A stretch of 11,987 nucleotides of DNA from an uncultured Collinsella sp. (GTDB taxonomy: Bacteria > Actinomycetota > Coriobacteriia > Coriobacteriales > Coriobacteriaceae). The stretch is taken from NCBI GenBank assembly GCA_900554495.1, contig USHR01000047.1, forward strand, positions 1 to 11,987, read 5' to 3'. Each line of letters opens with the position of its first letter. Position 1 is the first letter of the stretch. The position numbers and the translations under genes were made by a program. Under the pieces are notes generated by a model. The model searched no databases and was not told the DNA's origin. It saw only the letters and a program-made list of their open reading frames with translations. Positions 1-6,810 of the stretch are shown here, piece after piece.

Positions 1-55
1 GCGCATTCGGCGAGATGCGTTTGCGAAAGTGGTCAATTTTAGATTAGCGCTAACA
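1..55. mobile_element. Possible end of an IS21-like element
   Basis: The sequence up to about position 55 differs in character from the transposase remnant that follows: it is AT-richer, contains the perfect palindrome TTAGCGCTAA (44-53), and ends in ACA, which reads TGTTAGCG on the minus strand. IS21-family elements commonly begin with TG and have long AT-rich ends. The IS110 reading frame breaks a few codons into this segment. That it is an IS21-type end is inferred from remembered resemblance; no transposase of that element is in the window. The alternative is simple decay of the IS110 gene. Confidence 0.3.
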
Positions 56-374
56 CCTTGGCCATCCTGGCCGCGTCGTTGCGGTCGTTCTTGGACGAGA
101 AGTCTGCCGCCGACCTCGGGACCTTGGAGACGGCCGCGACGACGCAGTCGACGCCGAGCCCGGAGAGCTCCCTCTGCGGGGCGAAGCCGAGGTAGCCGCT
201 CTCGTAGGCGGCGAGCGACGGGCCCGGGAAGCCCGACATCCACTCCGCGACCTCGCCCCACGGGTTGCCGCGGAACCTCCTCGTCACTGTCTCGCCCGTC
301 TCCGCGTCGAGCGCGCAGACGGTGGTGGACCTGAGGTGTACGTCCATTCCGAAGGCGGTAGAATATCTAGGCAC
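39..374 (-). pseudogene. Truncated IS110-family transposase (N-terminal DEDD domain only)
   Basis: This frame gives 111 residues, whereas IS110 transposases are usually 300-450 residues. The visible part is the N-terminal RuvC-like DEDD domain: GMDVH with D11, AAYESG with E58, and KNDRNDAAR with D97 and D100, which match the four acidic catalytic positions of the family. The C-terminal serine-containing domain is missing because a TAA stop follows right after the DEDD domain. The start is a GTG at 372-374 with GGGAGG (minus strand, 380-385) five bases upstream; an ATG at codon 10 is a less likely alternative. The protein should be inactive for recombination. The break may be an insertion junction near 55/56. 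Family assignment is confident; the cause of truncation is inferred. Confidence 0.75.
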
Positions 375-482
375 GGGAGCCTCCCAACCTCGTTGCGGCG
401 CGGCTGCGCCTCTGGCACTTCAACAACATTGTCGCAGCCCCGACCCGCGGTCACGAGCGGGGGCTCCTGTCGTTTCCGTGCC
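370..482 (-). ncRNA. Candidate bridge-RNA region (relic) upstream of the IS110 transposase
   Basis: In IS110 elements of the non-IS1111 type, the non-coding end before the transposase encodes a structured bridge RNA that pairs with donor and target DNA. Here that position, read on the minus strand, is GC-rich and can fold. An outer stem is formed by GGCACGG (476-482 on the minus strand) with CCGTGCC (370-376), and an inner imperfect hairpin lies at 437-464 (AGCCCC and GGGGCT arms around a GGTCAC loop region). The GGGAGGCTCCC palindrome over the transposase RBS is also here. The limits and function are inference, and the element is probably dead because the transposase is truncated. Confidence 0.25.
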
Positions 483-621
483 CTCGGATTGGGTCATAGT
501 GTCTGACTTATGCTCAACCAGCGACGTTTGCGCGCTTGTCAAGAGATTAGCCGTTGGGAAAGTGTCCAAAAATCCCACGCTCGTTCCTTTTGGATTGCGT
601 TGCCCGTGGCCGACAGCCGTG
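483..621. other. Intergenic stretch between IS110 remnant and recQ promoter
   Basis: I see no gene here. Open frames in this stretch lack a plausible ribosome site and family motifs. The only notable item is a lone family A repeat motif on the minus strand at 564-585, listed separately. The IS110 element's outer boundary should lie somewhere in or just left of this stretch but cannot be fixed by eye. Confidence 0.5.
564..585 (-). repeat. Single family A repeat motif
   Basis: Read on the minus strand this segment contains CGAGCGTGGGATTTTTGGAC. It matches the core of the family A units at 6833-6853 and 8233-8253 (GAGCGTGGATTTTCGGAC) except for one inserted G and a C-to-T change. No matching inverted arm is visible nearby, so it is a solo or decayed unit. 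It shows that the motif is dispersed and not confined to the AbiEi-like locus. Confidence 0.5.
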
Positions 622-650
622 CGGCACCGGTCCGCGTGGCGGCGTATAAT
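622..650 (+). promoter_or_regulatory. Probable recQ promoter
   Basis: A perfect TATAAT (645-650) lies 31 bases before the recQ ATG. The -35 position at a 17-base spacing (622-627, CGGCAC) matches the consensus poorly, so the promoter may be weak or need an activator. The mRNA leader would be about 25 bases. No SOS box is visible here. Confidence 0.4.
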
Positions 651-681
651 CGGCGGCAGATGACTTGGACGTTAGGAAACC

Positions 682-2664
682 ATGACCGATAGCATGCAGC
701 AGATGGCGCTCGACACGCTCGGCGCCTATTTTGGCTACACCTCGTTTCGCCCGGGACAGGACCGCATGGTCGATGCGATCCTTGCCGGTCGCGATGCGCT
801 GGGCGTTATGCCCACGGGCGCCGGCAAGTCCATTTGCTACCAGGTGCCCGCGCTCATGCTGCCCGGCATCACCTTTGTGGTGAGTCCGCTGCTGTCGCTT
901 ATGGAGGACCAGACCCGTGCGTTGCTCGCGGCGGGTGCGCGACCCAGCTATCTCAACTCCAGCCTTACTCCAGCCCAGCAAAACACCGTGCTCAAGCGGG
1001 CGCGCGAGGGTCGCTACCAGCTTATGTACGTGGCGCCCGAGCGCCTGCTCGAGCCGCGCTTTTTAGCCTTTGCGCAGGAGGCCGCGGCGGACGGCGGCAT
1101 TGGCGTGCCGCTCGTGGCCATTGACGAGGCCCACTGCGTGAGCCAGTGGGGCCAGGATTTCCGCCCCGCCTACCTGCAGATTCGCGAGTTCATCGATTCC
1201 CTGCCGCAGCGCCCCATCGTGGCGGCCTTTACCGCTACGGCGACCGAGCGCGTGCGCGCGGACATTCAGCAGATGCTCGGCCTGCAAAACCCCGCGACGG
1301 TGGTGACGGGTTTCGATCGCAAGAACCTCTACTTTGGCTGCGAGGAGATGGGCGACAAGGCCAAGGCCGCGTGGGTGCGTGACTATGTGATCGCGCATTC
1401 GAGCGAGAGCGGCATCGTGTATTGCTCGACCCGCAAGACAGTCGATGCGCTGGCAGGCGAGCTTGTCGAGGCACTGGGTCCCAGCGGCATTCGCGTTGGC
1501 CGCTACCATGCAGGCATGGGCAACGACGCCCGTCGCCATAGCCAGCGCGCCTTTATCGACGACGATATCCAGGTGATGGTTGCCACCAACGCCTTTGGCA
1601 TGGGCATCGACAAGCCCAACGTGCGCTACGTGATTCACAACAACGTGCCCGAGAGCATCGAGGCCTACTACCAGGAGGCGGGCCGCGCCGGCCGCGATGG
1701 CGACCCGGCCAGCTGCCACCTGCTGTGGAACGGCAACGATTTTCGCATGCGCCGCTTTCTGATCGACCGCGGCGATGCTGCCGATGAGGCGCTCGACGAC
1801 GAGCAGCGCGCGTGGGCGCTCCAGAATCGATATCGTCTGCTCAGCCAGATGGAGGGCTACTGCAATACCACCGGCTGTCTGCGCGAATACATGCTGCGCT
1901 ACTTTGGCGACGAGGCCGCGGCCGAGCATGCTGCTTCGGCCGGTACGGGCAGCGCCGCTACGGACGAGGCCGAGGGCTGTGGCAACTGCAGCAACTGCCT
2001 CACGCAGTTCGAGGTCGAGGACGTCACCGATATGGCCCGCGCCACCGTGCGCTATGTGGCCACGCGTCCCATGCGCTTTGGCAAGTCGCTCATTGCCGAC
2101 GTGCTCCACGGCGGCAACACCGAGCGCATTCGCCAGATGCATCTGGACGAGGACCGCGGCTACGGTGAGCTGTCGAGCGAATCGGTCGGGCGTATCAAGG
2201 ACATCATCGGCCAGCTGTGCGGCCGCGGTTATTTGGCCACCTCGCAGGGGCAGTACCCGGTCGTGGGGCTTGGCCCGCGCGCTGGCGAGGTCGAGGACGA
2301 GACGTTTGCCTTTACCGTTAAGCGCCGCGCGTCCAAGCGCAAGGCCTCGACCCGCGCCCGCCGTGCGGTGGATCTGCTGCGCGAGGAGGCCGAGCTGGAT
2401 CAGCGCCCGCGCGTGGGCGACGATGCCGAGCTGTTCGAGTGCCTGCGTGCCCTCCGCAAGGAGATCTCGACGGAGCTGGAGATGGCACCGTACATGGTCT
2501 TCTCCGACAAGGCTCTGCGCGGTCTGTGCCGCCTACGCCCGCGGACGCGCGACGAGCTTATCCAGGTCAACGGCATTGGCGAGAAAAAGGCCGACGCCTT
2601 TGGCGAGCAGTTTATGGCGGCGATTGAAGAGTTTGAGTCCGAGCATGCACGGAATGGAGCATAA
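682..2664 (+). CDS. recQ: ATP-dependent DNA helicase RecQ
   Basis: This 3'-5' SF2 helicase unwinds DNA in recombinational repair and restart of stalled forks. All family parts are present in 660 residues, close to the usual 600-700. Motif 0 is YFGYTSFRPGQ (16-26), Walker A is PTGAGKS (44-50), the DEAH box is 148-151 followed by the aromatic-rich loop CVSQWGQDFR, motif III is FTATA (183-187), and motif VI is QEAGRAGRDG (331-340). The RecQ zinc site is C399 with CGNCSNC (C433, C436, C439), followed by the RQC winged helix (about 445-540) and an HRDC domain (about 578-655). A Lys/Arg-rich linker (547-561) joins the last two. The ATG at 682 has AGGA a few bases upstream; codons 5 and 8 are also ATG. 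The gene ends 2 bases before the GntR gene, suggesting one transcript. Confidence 0.97.
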   Translation: MTDSMQQMALDTLGAYFGYTSFRPGQDRMVDAILAGRDALGVMPTGAGKSICYQVPALMLPGITFVVSPLLSLMEDQTRALLAAGARPSYLNSSLTPAQQNTVLKRAREGRYQLMYVAPERLLEPRFLAFAQEAAADGGIGVPLVAIDEAHCVSQWGQDFRPAYLQIREFIDSLPQRPIVAAFTATATERVRADIQQMLGLQNPATVVTGFDRKNLYFGCEEMGDKAKAAWVRDYVIAHSSESGIVYCSTRKTVDALAGELVEALGPSGIRVGRYHAGMGNDARRHSQRAFIDDDIQVMVATNAFGMGIDKPNVRYVIHNNVPESIEAYYQEAGRAGRDGDPASCHLLWNGNDFRMRRFLIDRGDAADEALDDEQRAWALQNRYRLLSQMEGYCNTTGCLREYMLRYFGDEAAAEHAASAGTGSAATDEAEGCGNCSNCLTQFEVEDVTDMARATVRYVATRPMRFGKSLIADVLHGGNTERIRQMHLDEDRGYGELSSESVGRIKDIIGQLCGRGYLATSQGQYPVVGLGPRAGEVEDETFAFTVKRRASKRKASTRARRAVDLLREEAELDQRPRVGDDAELFECLRALRKEISTELEMAPYMVFSDKALRGLCRLRPRTRDELIQVNGIGEKKADAFGEQFMAAIEEFESEHARNGA

Positions 2665-2666
2665 CG

Positions 2667-3422
2667 ATGGCATTCGACGATAAAACCGAGCGCACTGAGG
2701 TATCCGCCGTGCCGCTGTACCAGCAGGTTATGGACGACCTAAAGGGCGAGATCGCGCGCGGCGTGTACGCATCCGGCTCGCGCATTCCTTCCGAGATGGA
2801 GCTCGCGAAGTCCTACGGCGTGGGACGCATCACCGTGCGCCGCGCCATCGAGGAGCTGTCGCGCGCGGGGTATCTCAACCGCCAGCAGGGGAGGGGCACG
2901 TTTGTGTGCGCGCCCAAGCTCAAGCGCAAGATTGTCCAGAAGGGTGACGTTCAGAGCTTTTCCGAGGGTTGCGCCGCCAACGACATGGTGGCCGGAGCAC
3001 GCCTGGTGTCGCGCACGGTGGTTGCGGCGACGCGTGAGGACGCGGCGTTTTTTGGTGTGGAACCCGGCTGCGAGCTCATCGTTGTCGAGCGCGTGCGCAC
3101 GGCCGACGGCATCCCCGTCATGCTCGAGAACAACGCCTTTGTGCTCGCCGACCATCCCTACCTGCAGACGCTGGCCGATGAGGACCTCACCGATAACTCA
3201 ATCTTTGCGCTCGTTGCCGAGCATTCGGGTCGCGCGCCGCTCAAGTCCGACCCCTGCACCGTGGAGATTGCGCTTGCCGATGCTCAAGCGGCCCCGCTGC
3301 TGGAGGTGCCGGTCGGCGAGCCGCTCTTCTATATGGAGGCATACTTTACCGATGAGGACGAGCGGCCCTTGCTGCTCGGCCGCCAAAAGATCGTTGGCTC
3401 GCGCTACGTCTTCGACATCTAA
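2667..3422 (+). CDS. GntR-family (HutC/UTRA) transcriptional regulator
   Basis: This is a 251-residue repressor-type protein. Residues 15-82 form the GntR winged helix-turn-helix: PLYQQVMDDLKGEIARG, then the G-S-x-I-P-S-E-x-E-L-A motif, then the recognition region GVGRITVRRAIEEL and the wing GRGTFV. Residues about 93-248 fit the UTRA ligand-binding fold, which in relatives binds sugar phosphates or other small effectors; typical end-of-domain motifs FYMEAYFTDEDERPLLLGRQKIVGSRYVF are only partly quoted here as FYMEAYF and SRYVF. The start lies 2 bases after the recQ stop, and its ribosome site (GGAATGGAG) lies inside the recQ end, so translation is probably coupled. It directly precedes the SIS-domain deglycase gene, and the intergenic ATAGAAC repeats are its likely operators. 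The ligand is probably the deglycase substrate, which is inference. Confidence 0.92.
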   Translation: MAFDDKTERTEVSAVPLYQQVMDDLKGEIARGVYASGSRIPSEMELAKSYGVGRITVRRAIEELSRAGYLNRQQGRGTFVCAPKLKRKIVQKGDVQSFSEGCAANDMVAGARLVSRTVVAATREDAAFFGVEPGCELIVVERVRTADGIPVMLENNAFVLADHPYLQTLADEDLTDNSIFALVAEHSGRAPLKSDPCTVEIALADAQAAPLLEVPVGEPLFYMEAYFTDEDERPLLLGRQKIVGSRYVFDI

Positions 3423-3431
3423 CGTCCACAG

Positions 3432-3448
3432 ATAGAACAACATAGAAC
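3432..3448 (+). promoter_or_regulatory. Upstream operator pair (ATAGAAC direct repeat)
   Basis: Two perfect ATAGAAC heptamers start at 3432 and 3442, 10 bases apart, just after the regulator's stop codon and upstream of the -35 region of the deglycase promoter. An equivalent pair lies exactly 62 bases downstream. The likely ligand protein is the adjacent GntR-family regulator, but the sites are direct rather than the more usual inverted repeats of that family, so the assignment is inference. Confidence 0.5.
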
Positions 3449-3465
3449 AAATTTGCCGAGATAAC

Positions 3466-3494
3466 TTCACGGGCGTTGTTGCACGTGTTATAAA
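3466..3494 (+). promoter_or_regulatory. Promoter of the SIS-domain deglycase gene
   Basis: An extended -10 element, TG-T-TATAAA (-10 hexamer 3489-3494), is preceded by TTCACG (3466-3471) at a 17-base spacing, which matches four of six -35 positions. The transcription start would fall near 3500-3502, inside the downstream ATAGAAC pair, so a bound repressor there would block initiation. This gives the deglycase its own regulated transcript. Confidence 0.6.
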
Positions 3495-3510
3495 TAGGAC
3501 AACATAGAAC
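3494..3510 (+). promoter_or_regulatory. Downstream operator pair overlapping the start site
   Basis: ATAGGAC (3494-3500) and ATAGAAC (3504-3510) repeat the 10-base spacing and the AAC linker of the upstream pair, with one base change. The pair covers the end of the -10 hexamer and the predicted transcription start. The 62-base distance between pairs is close to six turns of B-DNA, so proteins on both would lie on the same face and could cooperate or form a loop. Confidence 0.5.
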
Positions 3511-3566
3511 GACAGCAGGTACGAGCTGCCGTCGCTCAAAGCCGCCCCACAAGGAGGAAAATCAGG

Positions 3567-4535
3567 ATGAACGCACATGATCTGGTTCAGGAAATCATCG
3601 AGCGCAAGGGCAAGATTGAGAACGTCTTTTGGATCGCTTGCGGCGGTTCGATGATCGACCTGATGCCGGCCAACGAGCTGCTCAAGCGCGAGGCCACCAC
3701 GTTTACCTCGACGGTCTACACGGCACGCGAGTTTTGCCTGATGGCTCCTAAGAGCCTTGGCGAGAAGTCGCTCGTTATTGCCTGCAGCCACAGCGGCAAC
3801 ACGCAGGAGGTCGTTGACGGCTGCGAGATGGCGCTGGCAGCCGGTGCCGAGGTCGTTGCCCTCACCGACTGCGAGGGCTCCAAGATCGATAACGGCAAGT
3901 GGACCACCTGGGTCTATCCGTGGGGCGAGGGCGTGTCACAGGCCGAGGTGCCGCAGGGCATCGGCGCTCTGATCGCCGCCGAGTTGCTCGACCAGCAGGA
4001 GGGTTACGAGGCGCTTGCCGACATGTACGCCGGCCTTAAGCAGATGGATGCCCTGCTGCCCGCTGCCCGCGAGAAAGTCAACGCCGAGCTGGGCGATCGC
4101 TTTGCCGAACTCTGCCAGCAGCACAAGTTCTTCTACATCCTGGGATCCGGCCCCAACTTTAGCCAGACCTACGCCATGGCCATCTGCTCGCTCATGGAGA
4201 TGCAGTGGCAGCACTGCTGCTACATCCACTCCGGCGAGTATTTCCACGGTCCTTTCGAGGCTACCGAGCCCGGCGTGTTCTACTTTGTGCAGCTCGGATC
4301 GGGCGAGTGCCGCCCCATGGAGGAGCGCGCGCTGGCGTTCCTCAACACGCACACCGACACGATCATGGTGCTCGACGCGCTCGAGTACGGCGTGGGTGAA
4401 GTGCCTGCCAGCGTGCGTTCGTTCCTGGAGCCAATCTTCTTCTACAACATGAGCTGCGAGCTGCGCGCCGCACGCGGCAAGGTGTTCGATCACAGTCCCG
4501 AGGTTCGTCGCTACATGGGCATCGAGCGGTACTAG
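3567..4535 (+). CDS. FrlB-like SIS-domain sugar-phosphate deglycase
   Basis: Two SIS (sugar isomerase) domains fill 322 residues, matching the 330-340 of FrlB/FraB proteins, which cleave phosphorylated Amadori products such as fructoselysine 6-phosphate into glucose 6-phosphate and the amino acid. The first SIS domain has WIACGGS (22-28) and SHSGNTQEV (74-82); the second has YILGSGPN (190-197) and SGEYFHGPFE (222-231), the block that carries the catalytic Glu in this family. The C-terminus HSPEVRRYMGIERY resembles the FrlB ending DERRYYGGLVEY. There is no glutaminase domain, so it is not GlmS. The ribosome site AAGGAGG (3551-3557) is strong. No FrlD-type kinase or transporter is adjacent, so the exact substrate is open; a gluconeogenic or amino-sugar phosphate is possible. 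The upstream GntR gene probably controls it. Confidence 0.82.
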   Translation: MNAHDLVQEIIERKGKIENVFWIACGGSMIDLMPANELLKREATTFTSTVYTAREFCLMAPKSLGEKSLVIACSHSGNTQEVVDGCEMALAAGAEVVALTDCEGSKIDNGKWTTWVYPWGEGVSQAEVPQGIGALIAAELLDQQEGYEALADMYAGLKQMDALLPAAREKVNAELGDRFAELCQQHKFFYILGSGPNFSQTYAMAICSLMEMQWQHCCYIHSGEYFHGPFEATEPGVFYFVQLGSGECRPMEERALAFLNTHTDTIMVLDALEYGVGEVPASVRSFLEPIFFYNMSCELRAARGKVFDHSPEVRRYMGIERY

Positions 4536-4587
4536 GTACCGGGAAAAGTATTCACTTTCGATTCGCAAGCGTGCCGTGTGAGTCAAA

Positions 4588-4626
4588 AAGCGGGCCGCGC
4601 CGGTAGTATTCCGGCGCGGCCCGCTT
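4588..4626. terminator. Bidirectional hairpin terminator
   Basis: A perfect 16-base inverted repeat (arms 4588-4603 and 4611-4626, seven-base loop TAGTATT) lies between the convergent deglycase and dehydrogenase genes. On the minus strand the stem is followed by a T run (complement of AAAAA 4585-4589), so it is a canonical Rho-independent terminator for the dehydrogenase. On the plus strand only TT follows the stem, so termination of the deglycase transcript relies mainly on the stable stem. Confidence 0.85.
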
Positions 4627-4667
4627 GGTATCGCGCTTAGATTCGCGAGATTGCGGCGATTGACGGC

Positions 4668-5645
4668 CTACTTGCCGACAACGCCCTCGGCATCCCACCA
4701 GTCGAGCTGGGCGATGTTGTCGCGGATGTGCTGACAGCTCTTGTGGAAGCCCTCGAGCTCGTGCTCGGACAGGTCGAGCGTGTAGACCTCCTCGACGCCC
4801 TCGGCACCGATCACGCACGGCAGGGAGGTGAAGATGCCCTCCTCGCCATACTGGCCGGTCATAAGCGTAGAGGCCGAAAGCACGGCATGCTCGTTATGCA
4901 GCACAGCGGCGCAAACGCGCGCGGCGGAGTTGGCGACGGCGTACTCGGTGCACTGTTTGCCCTGGTAGGTTACGTAGCCGCCCTTGCGTGCGAGCTCCTC
5001 GACCTCCATGTGGTCGAAGGCATACTTGTCGGGGTTCTCGGCCTGAAGCTCGTTAAGGCTCTTACCGGCGATGGTCGCGGACTTAAAGGCGGCAAGCTGG
5101 CTAAAGCCGTGCTCGCCGATCATGTAGGCGTCGATGGACTTGGGGCTCACGCCGACCTTCTTGGAGATCTCGGTGCGCAAGCGGGCGGAGTCCAGACCGC
5201 AGCCCGAGCCGATGATCTTCTTGGGATCGTAGCCGGTCAGGTGCCACAGCTCGGTGCACACGACGTCGCAGGGGTTGGAGATGCTCACGAAGATGCCGTC
5301 AAAGCCGGCGTCGACGATGCGCTTGGCAAAGGAGCGGGCGGCGTCGGTGGTAAAGAACAGCTCGCCGTCGCGGTTGCCGGCGGCCAGTGCGACCTTGCCG
5401 GCGGCGTTGACGATGACGTCGCAGCAGGCAAGCTCCTCGTAGTGGTCGTAGCAGTTGACGATCTTGGTGTTGTACGGGACAAACGAAAGGGAGTCGCGCA
5501 GGTCCTGGACCTCGGACGTCACCTTGGCCTCGTTGATATCGCACAGGTACAGCTCATCGGCAATGCCCTGCATGAGCAGACTGTTGGCAACATGTGCTCC
5601 TACGTGGCCCTGGCCGACCACACCGATCTTACGCGTTTGGTACAT
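4668..5645 (-). CDS. L-lactate / L-2-hydroxyacid dehydrogenase (LDH-HicDH family)
   Basis: This NAD-dependent enzyme of the LDH/MDH superfamily reduces a 2-oxoacid (pyruvate or a branched-chain or aromatic 2-oxoacid) to the L-2-hydroxyacid, reoxidising NADH in fermentation. In 325 residues it shows the Rossmann motif GQGHVG (11-16), the NAD-ribose Asp36 (LCDIN), SNP (123-125), D152-x-x-R155 (LDSAR) and catalytic H179 (GEHGFS). The substrate-loop sequence GKVALAAGNRDGE (83-95) resembles L-2-hydroxyisocaproate dehydrogenase more than LDH (Q) or MDH (R). The start at 5645 is chosen because AAAGGA (minus, 5653-5658) lies seven bases upstream and the fold begins right after; the frame stays open upstream but lacks homology. 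It is divergent from metA and converges on the deglycase at a hairpin terminator. Substrate is uncertain. Confidence 0.88.
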   Translation of the reverse strand: MYQTRKIGVVGQGHVGAHVANSLLMQGIADELYLCDINEAKVTSEVQDLRDSLSFVPYNTKIVNCYDHYEELACCDVIVNAAGKVALAAGNRDGELFFTTDAARSFAKRIVDAGFDGIFVSISNPCDVVCTELWHLTGYDPKKIIGSGCGLDSARLRTEISKKVGVSPKSIDAYMIGEHGFSQLAAFKSATIAGKSLNELQAENPDKYAFDHMEVEELARKGGYVTYQGKQCTEYAVANSAARVCAAVLHNEHAVLSASTLMTGQYGEEGIFTSLPCVIGAEGVEEVYTLDLSEHELEGFHKSCQHIRDNIAQLDWWDAEGVVGK

Positions 5646-5682
5646 ATATGTATCCTTTCGGCCGAGTTTTTCGCGTCGAACC

Positions 5683-5711
5683 ATTGTAGCGTCCTGCTGC
5701 CACTTTGCTAG
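5683..5711 (-). promoter_or_regulatory. Possible promoter of the dehydrogenase gene
   Basis: TACAAT on the minus strand (5683-5688) fits a -10 element and lies about 38 bases before the ATG. The -35 position at 17 bases (5706-5711, CTAGCA) is a weak match. No operator-like palindrome is visible around it. Confidence 0.35.
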
Positions 5712-5855
5712 GCTAAAGCGCCATAGATTTTTGGGCATGCCTTAATCTCTACTTTTGGAGTGATTTGGGCCGCTGACGGCATCGCCGGGCGATGTACTCG
5801 CGCGGATGGGGCCGGTCGTTGTACCATAACTGCAACTGACTCGTAAGGAGCATTC

Positions 5856-6782
5856 ATGCCCATTCGCATCCCCGACGCCCTCCCTGCCGCCGCGCAGCTC
5901 GAGAGCGAGAACATCTTTGTCATGACCGAGTACCGCGCGCTGCACCAGGACATCCGTCCGCTGCGCGTGCTCATCCTCAACCTCATGCCCACCAAAATCG
6001 CTACCGAGACGCAGATCATGCGCAAGCTCTCCAACACGCCGCTGCAGGTGGAGGTGGACCTGCTGCGCACGAAAACGCACGAGGCCACGCACGTGAGCGC
6101 CGGCCACCTGGAGACGTTCTACCGCACGTTCGACGACATCCGCGACATCCACTACGACGGCCTGATCATCACGGGCGCGCCGGTGGAGCAGATGCCGTTC
6201 GAGGAGGTCGACTACTGGCCCGAGCTCTGCCAGATCATGGATTGGTCCACCACGCACGTGCACTCTACGCTGCACATTTGTTGGGGCGCGCAGGCCGGCC
6301 TGTACCATCATTACGGCATCCAGAAGTACGACCTGCCGGCAAAGGCGAGCGGCGTGTTCGAGCATTATCTGGTGAAGCCGCAAAGCCCGCTGGTCCGCGG
6401 CTTTGACGACCGCTTCTATGCCGTACATTCGCGCAACACCGACGTGCGCCGCGAGGACGTGGAGGCCGAGCCGCAGCTTGAGGTCGTGGCCGTGTCCGAC
6501 GAGGTGGGCTTGTACATCGTCAAGTCGACCGACAGCCGCCGCTTCTTTGTCTTTGGCCATCCCGAGTACGACACCGACACGCTGCGTCTGGAGTACGAGC
6601 GCGACGTGAAGCGCGGACTCAACCCCCAGGTGCCGGCGCATTACTTCCCAGGTGACGACCCCACCGCCGAGCCGCGCAACGTCTGGCGCAGCCAGGCTCA
6701 GCTGCTCTACACCAACTGGCTCAACTACTACGTCTACCAGACCACACCCTACGACCTGGCCCGCGCCGGCGAGGAGCACTAG
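5856..6782 (+). CDS. metA: Homoserine O-acetyltransferase MetA (E111 type)
   Basis: MetA acylates the hydroxyl of L-homoserine, the first step committed to methionine. The 308-residue length is normal. Visible family blocks are LRVLILNLMPTKIATETQ (36-53), ITGAPVE (105-111), the nucleophile C142 in HICWGAQAG, and the H235/E237 pair in FGHPEYD, together forming the class I glutamine-amidotransferase-like active site. Residue 111 is Glu; characterised MetA proteins with Glu here (Bacillus cereus) use acetyl-CoA, while Gly (E. coli) gives succinyl-CoA, so this one is predicted to be an acetyltransferase despite the common name. AAGGAG (5845-5850) lies five bases before the ATG. The upstream 110 bases show no SAM riboswitch that I can recognise. 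The family A hairpin at 6865-6935 probably ends its transcript. Confidence 0.95.
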   Translation: MPIRIPDALPAAAQLESENIFVMTEYRALHQDIRPLRVLILNLMPTKIATETQIMRKLSNTPLQVEVDLLRTKTHEATHVSAGHLETFYRTFDDIRDIHYDGLIITGAPVEQMPFEEVDYWPELCQIMDWSTTHVHSTLHICWGAQAGLYHHYGIQKYDLPAKASGVFEHYLVKPQSPLVRGFDDRFYAVHSRNTDVRREDVEAEPQLEVVAVSDEVGLYIVKSTDSRRFFVFGHPEYDTDTLRLEYERDVKRGLNPQVPAHYFPGDDPTAEPRNVWRSQAQLLYTNWLNYYVYQTTPYDLARAGEEH

Positions 6783-6810
6783 GCTACGGCTGCTGCTGTG
6801 CCGGCGGCGT

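Noticed and set aside
1063..2142. Long open frame on the minus strand inside recQ
   Set aside because: Low-complexity Ala/Val/His-rich translation typical of the antisense of a GC-rich gene; no motifs, and recQ accounts fully for the stretch.
4728..5711. Long plus-strand open frame opposite the dehydrogenase
   Set aside because: Gly/Val/Leu-rich shadow of a real gene; the minus strand carries all the catalytic motifs.
5646..5738. N-terminal extension of the dehydrogenase
   Set aside because: The frame is open for 31 more codons but lacks a ribosome site there, and the Rossmann fold starts at the downstream ATG with a good site.
5739..5855. SAM riboswitch before metA
   Set aside because: Only a short CATCGCC/GGCGATG palindrome (5780-5794) is visible; no kink-turn or SAM-binding core of a known class can be recognised.
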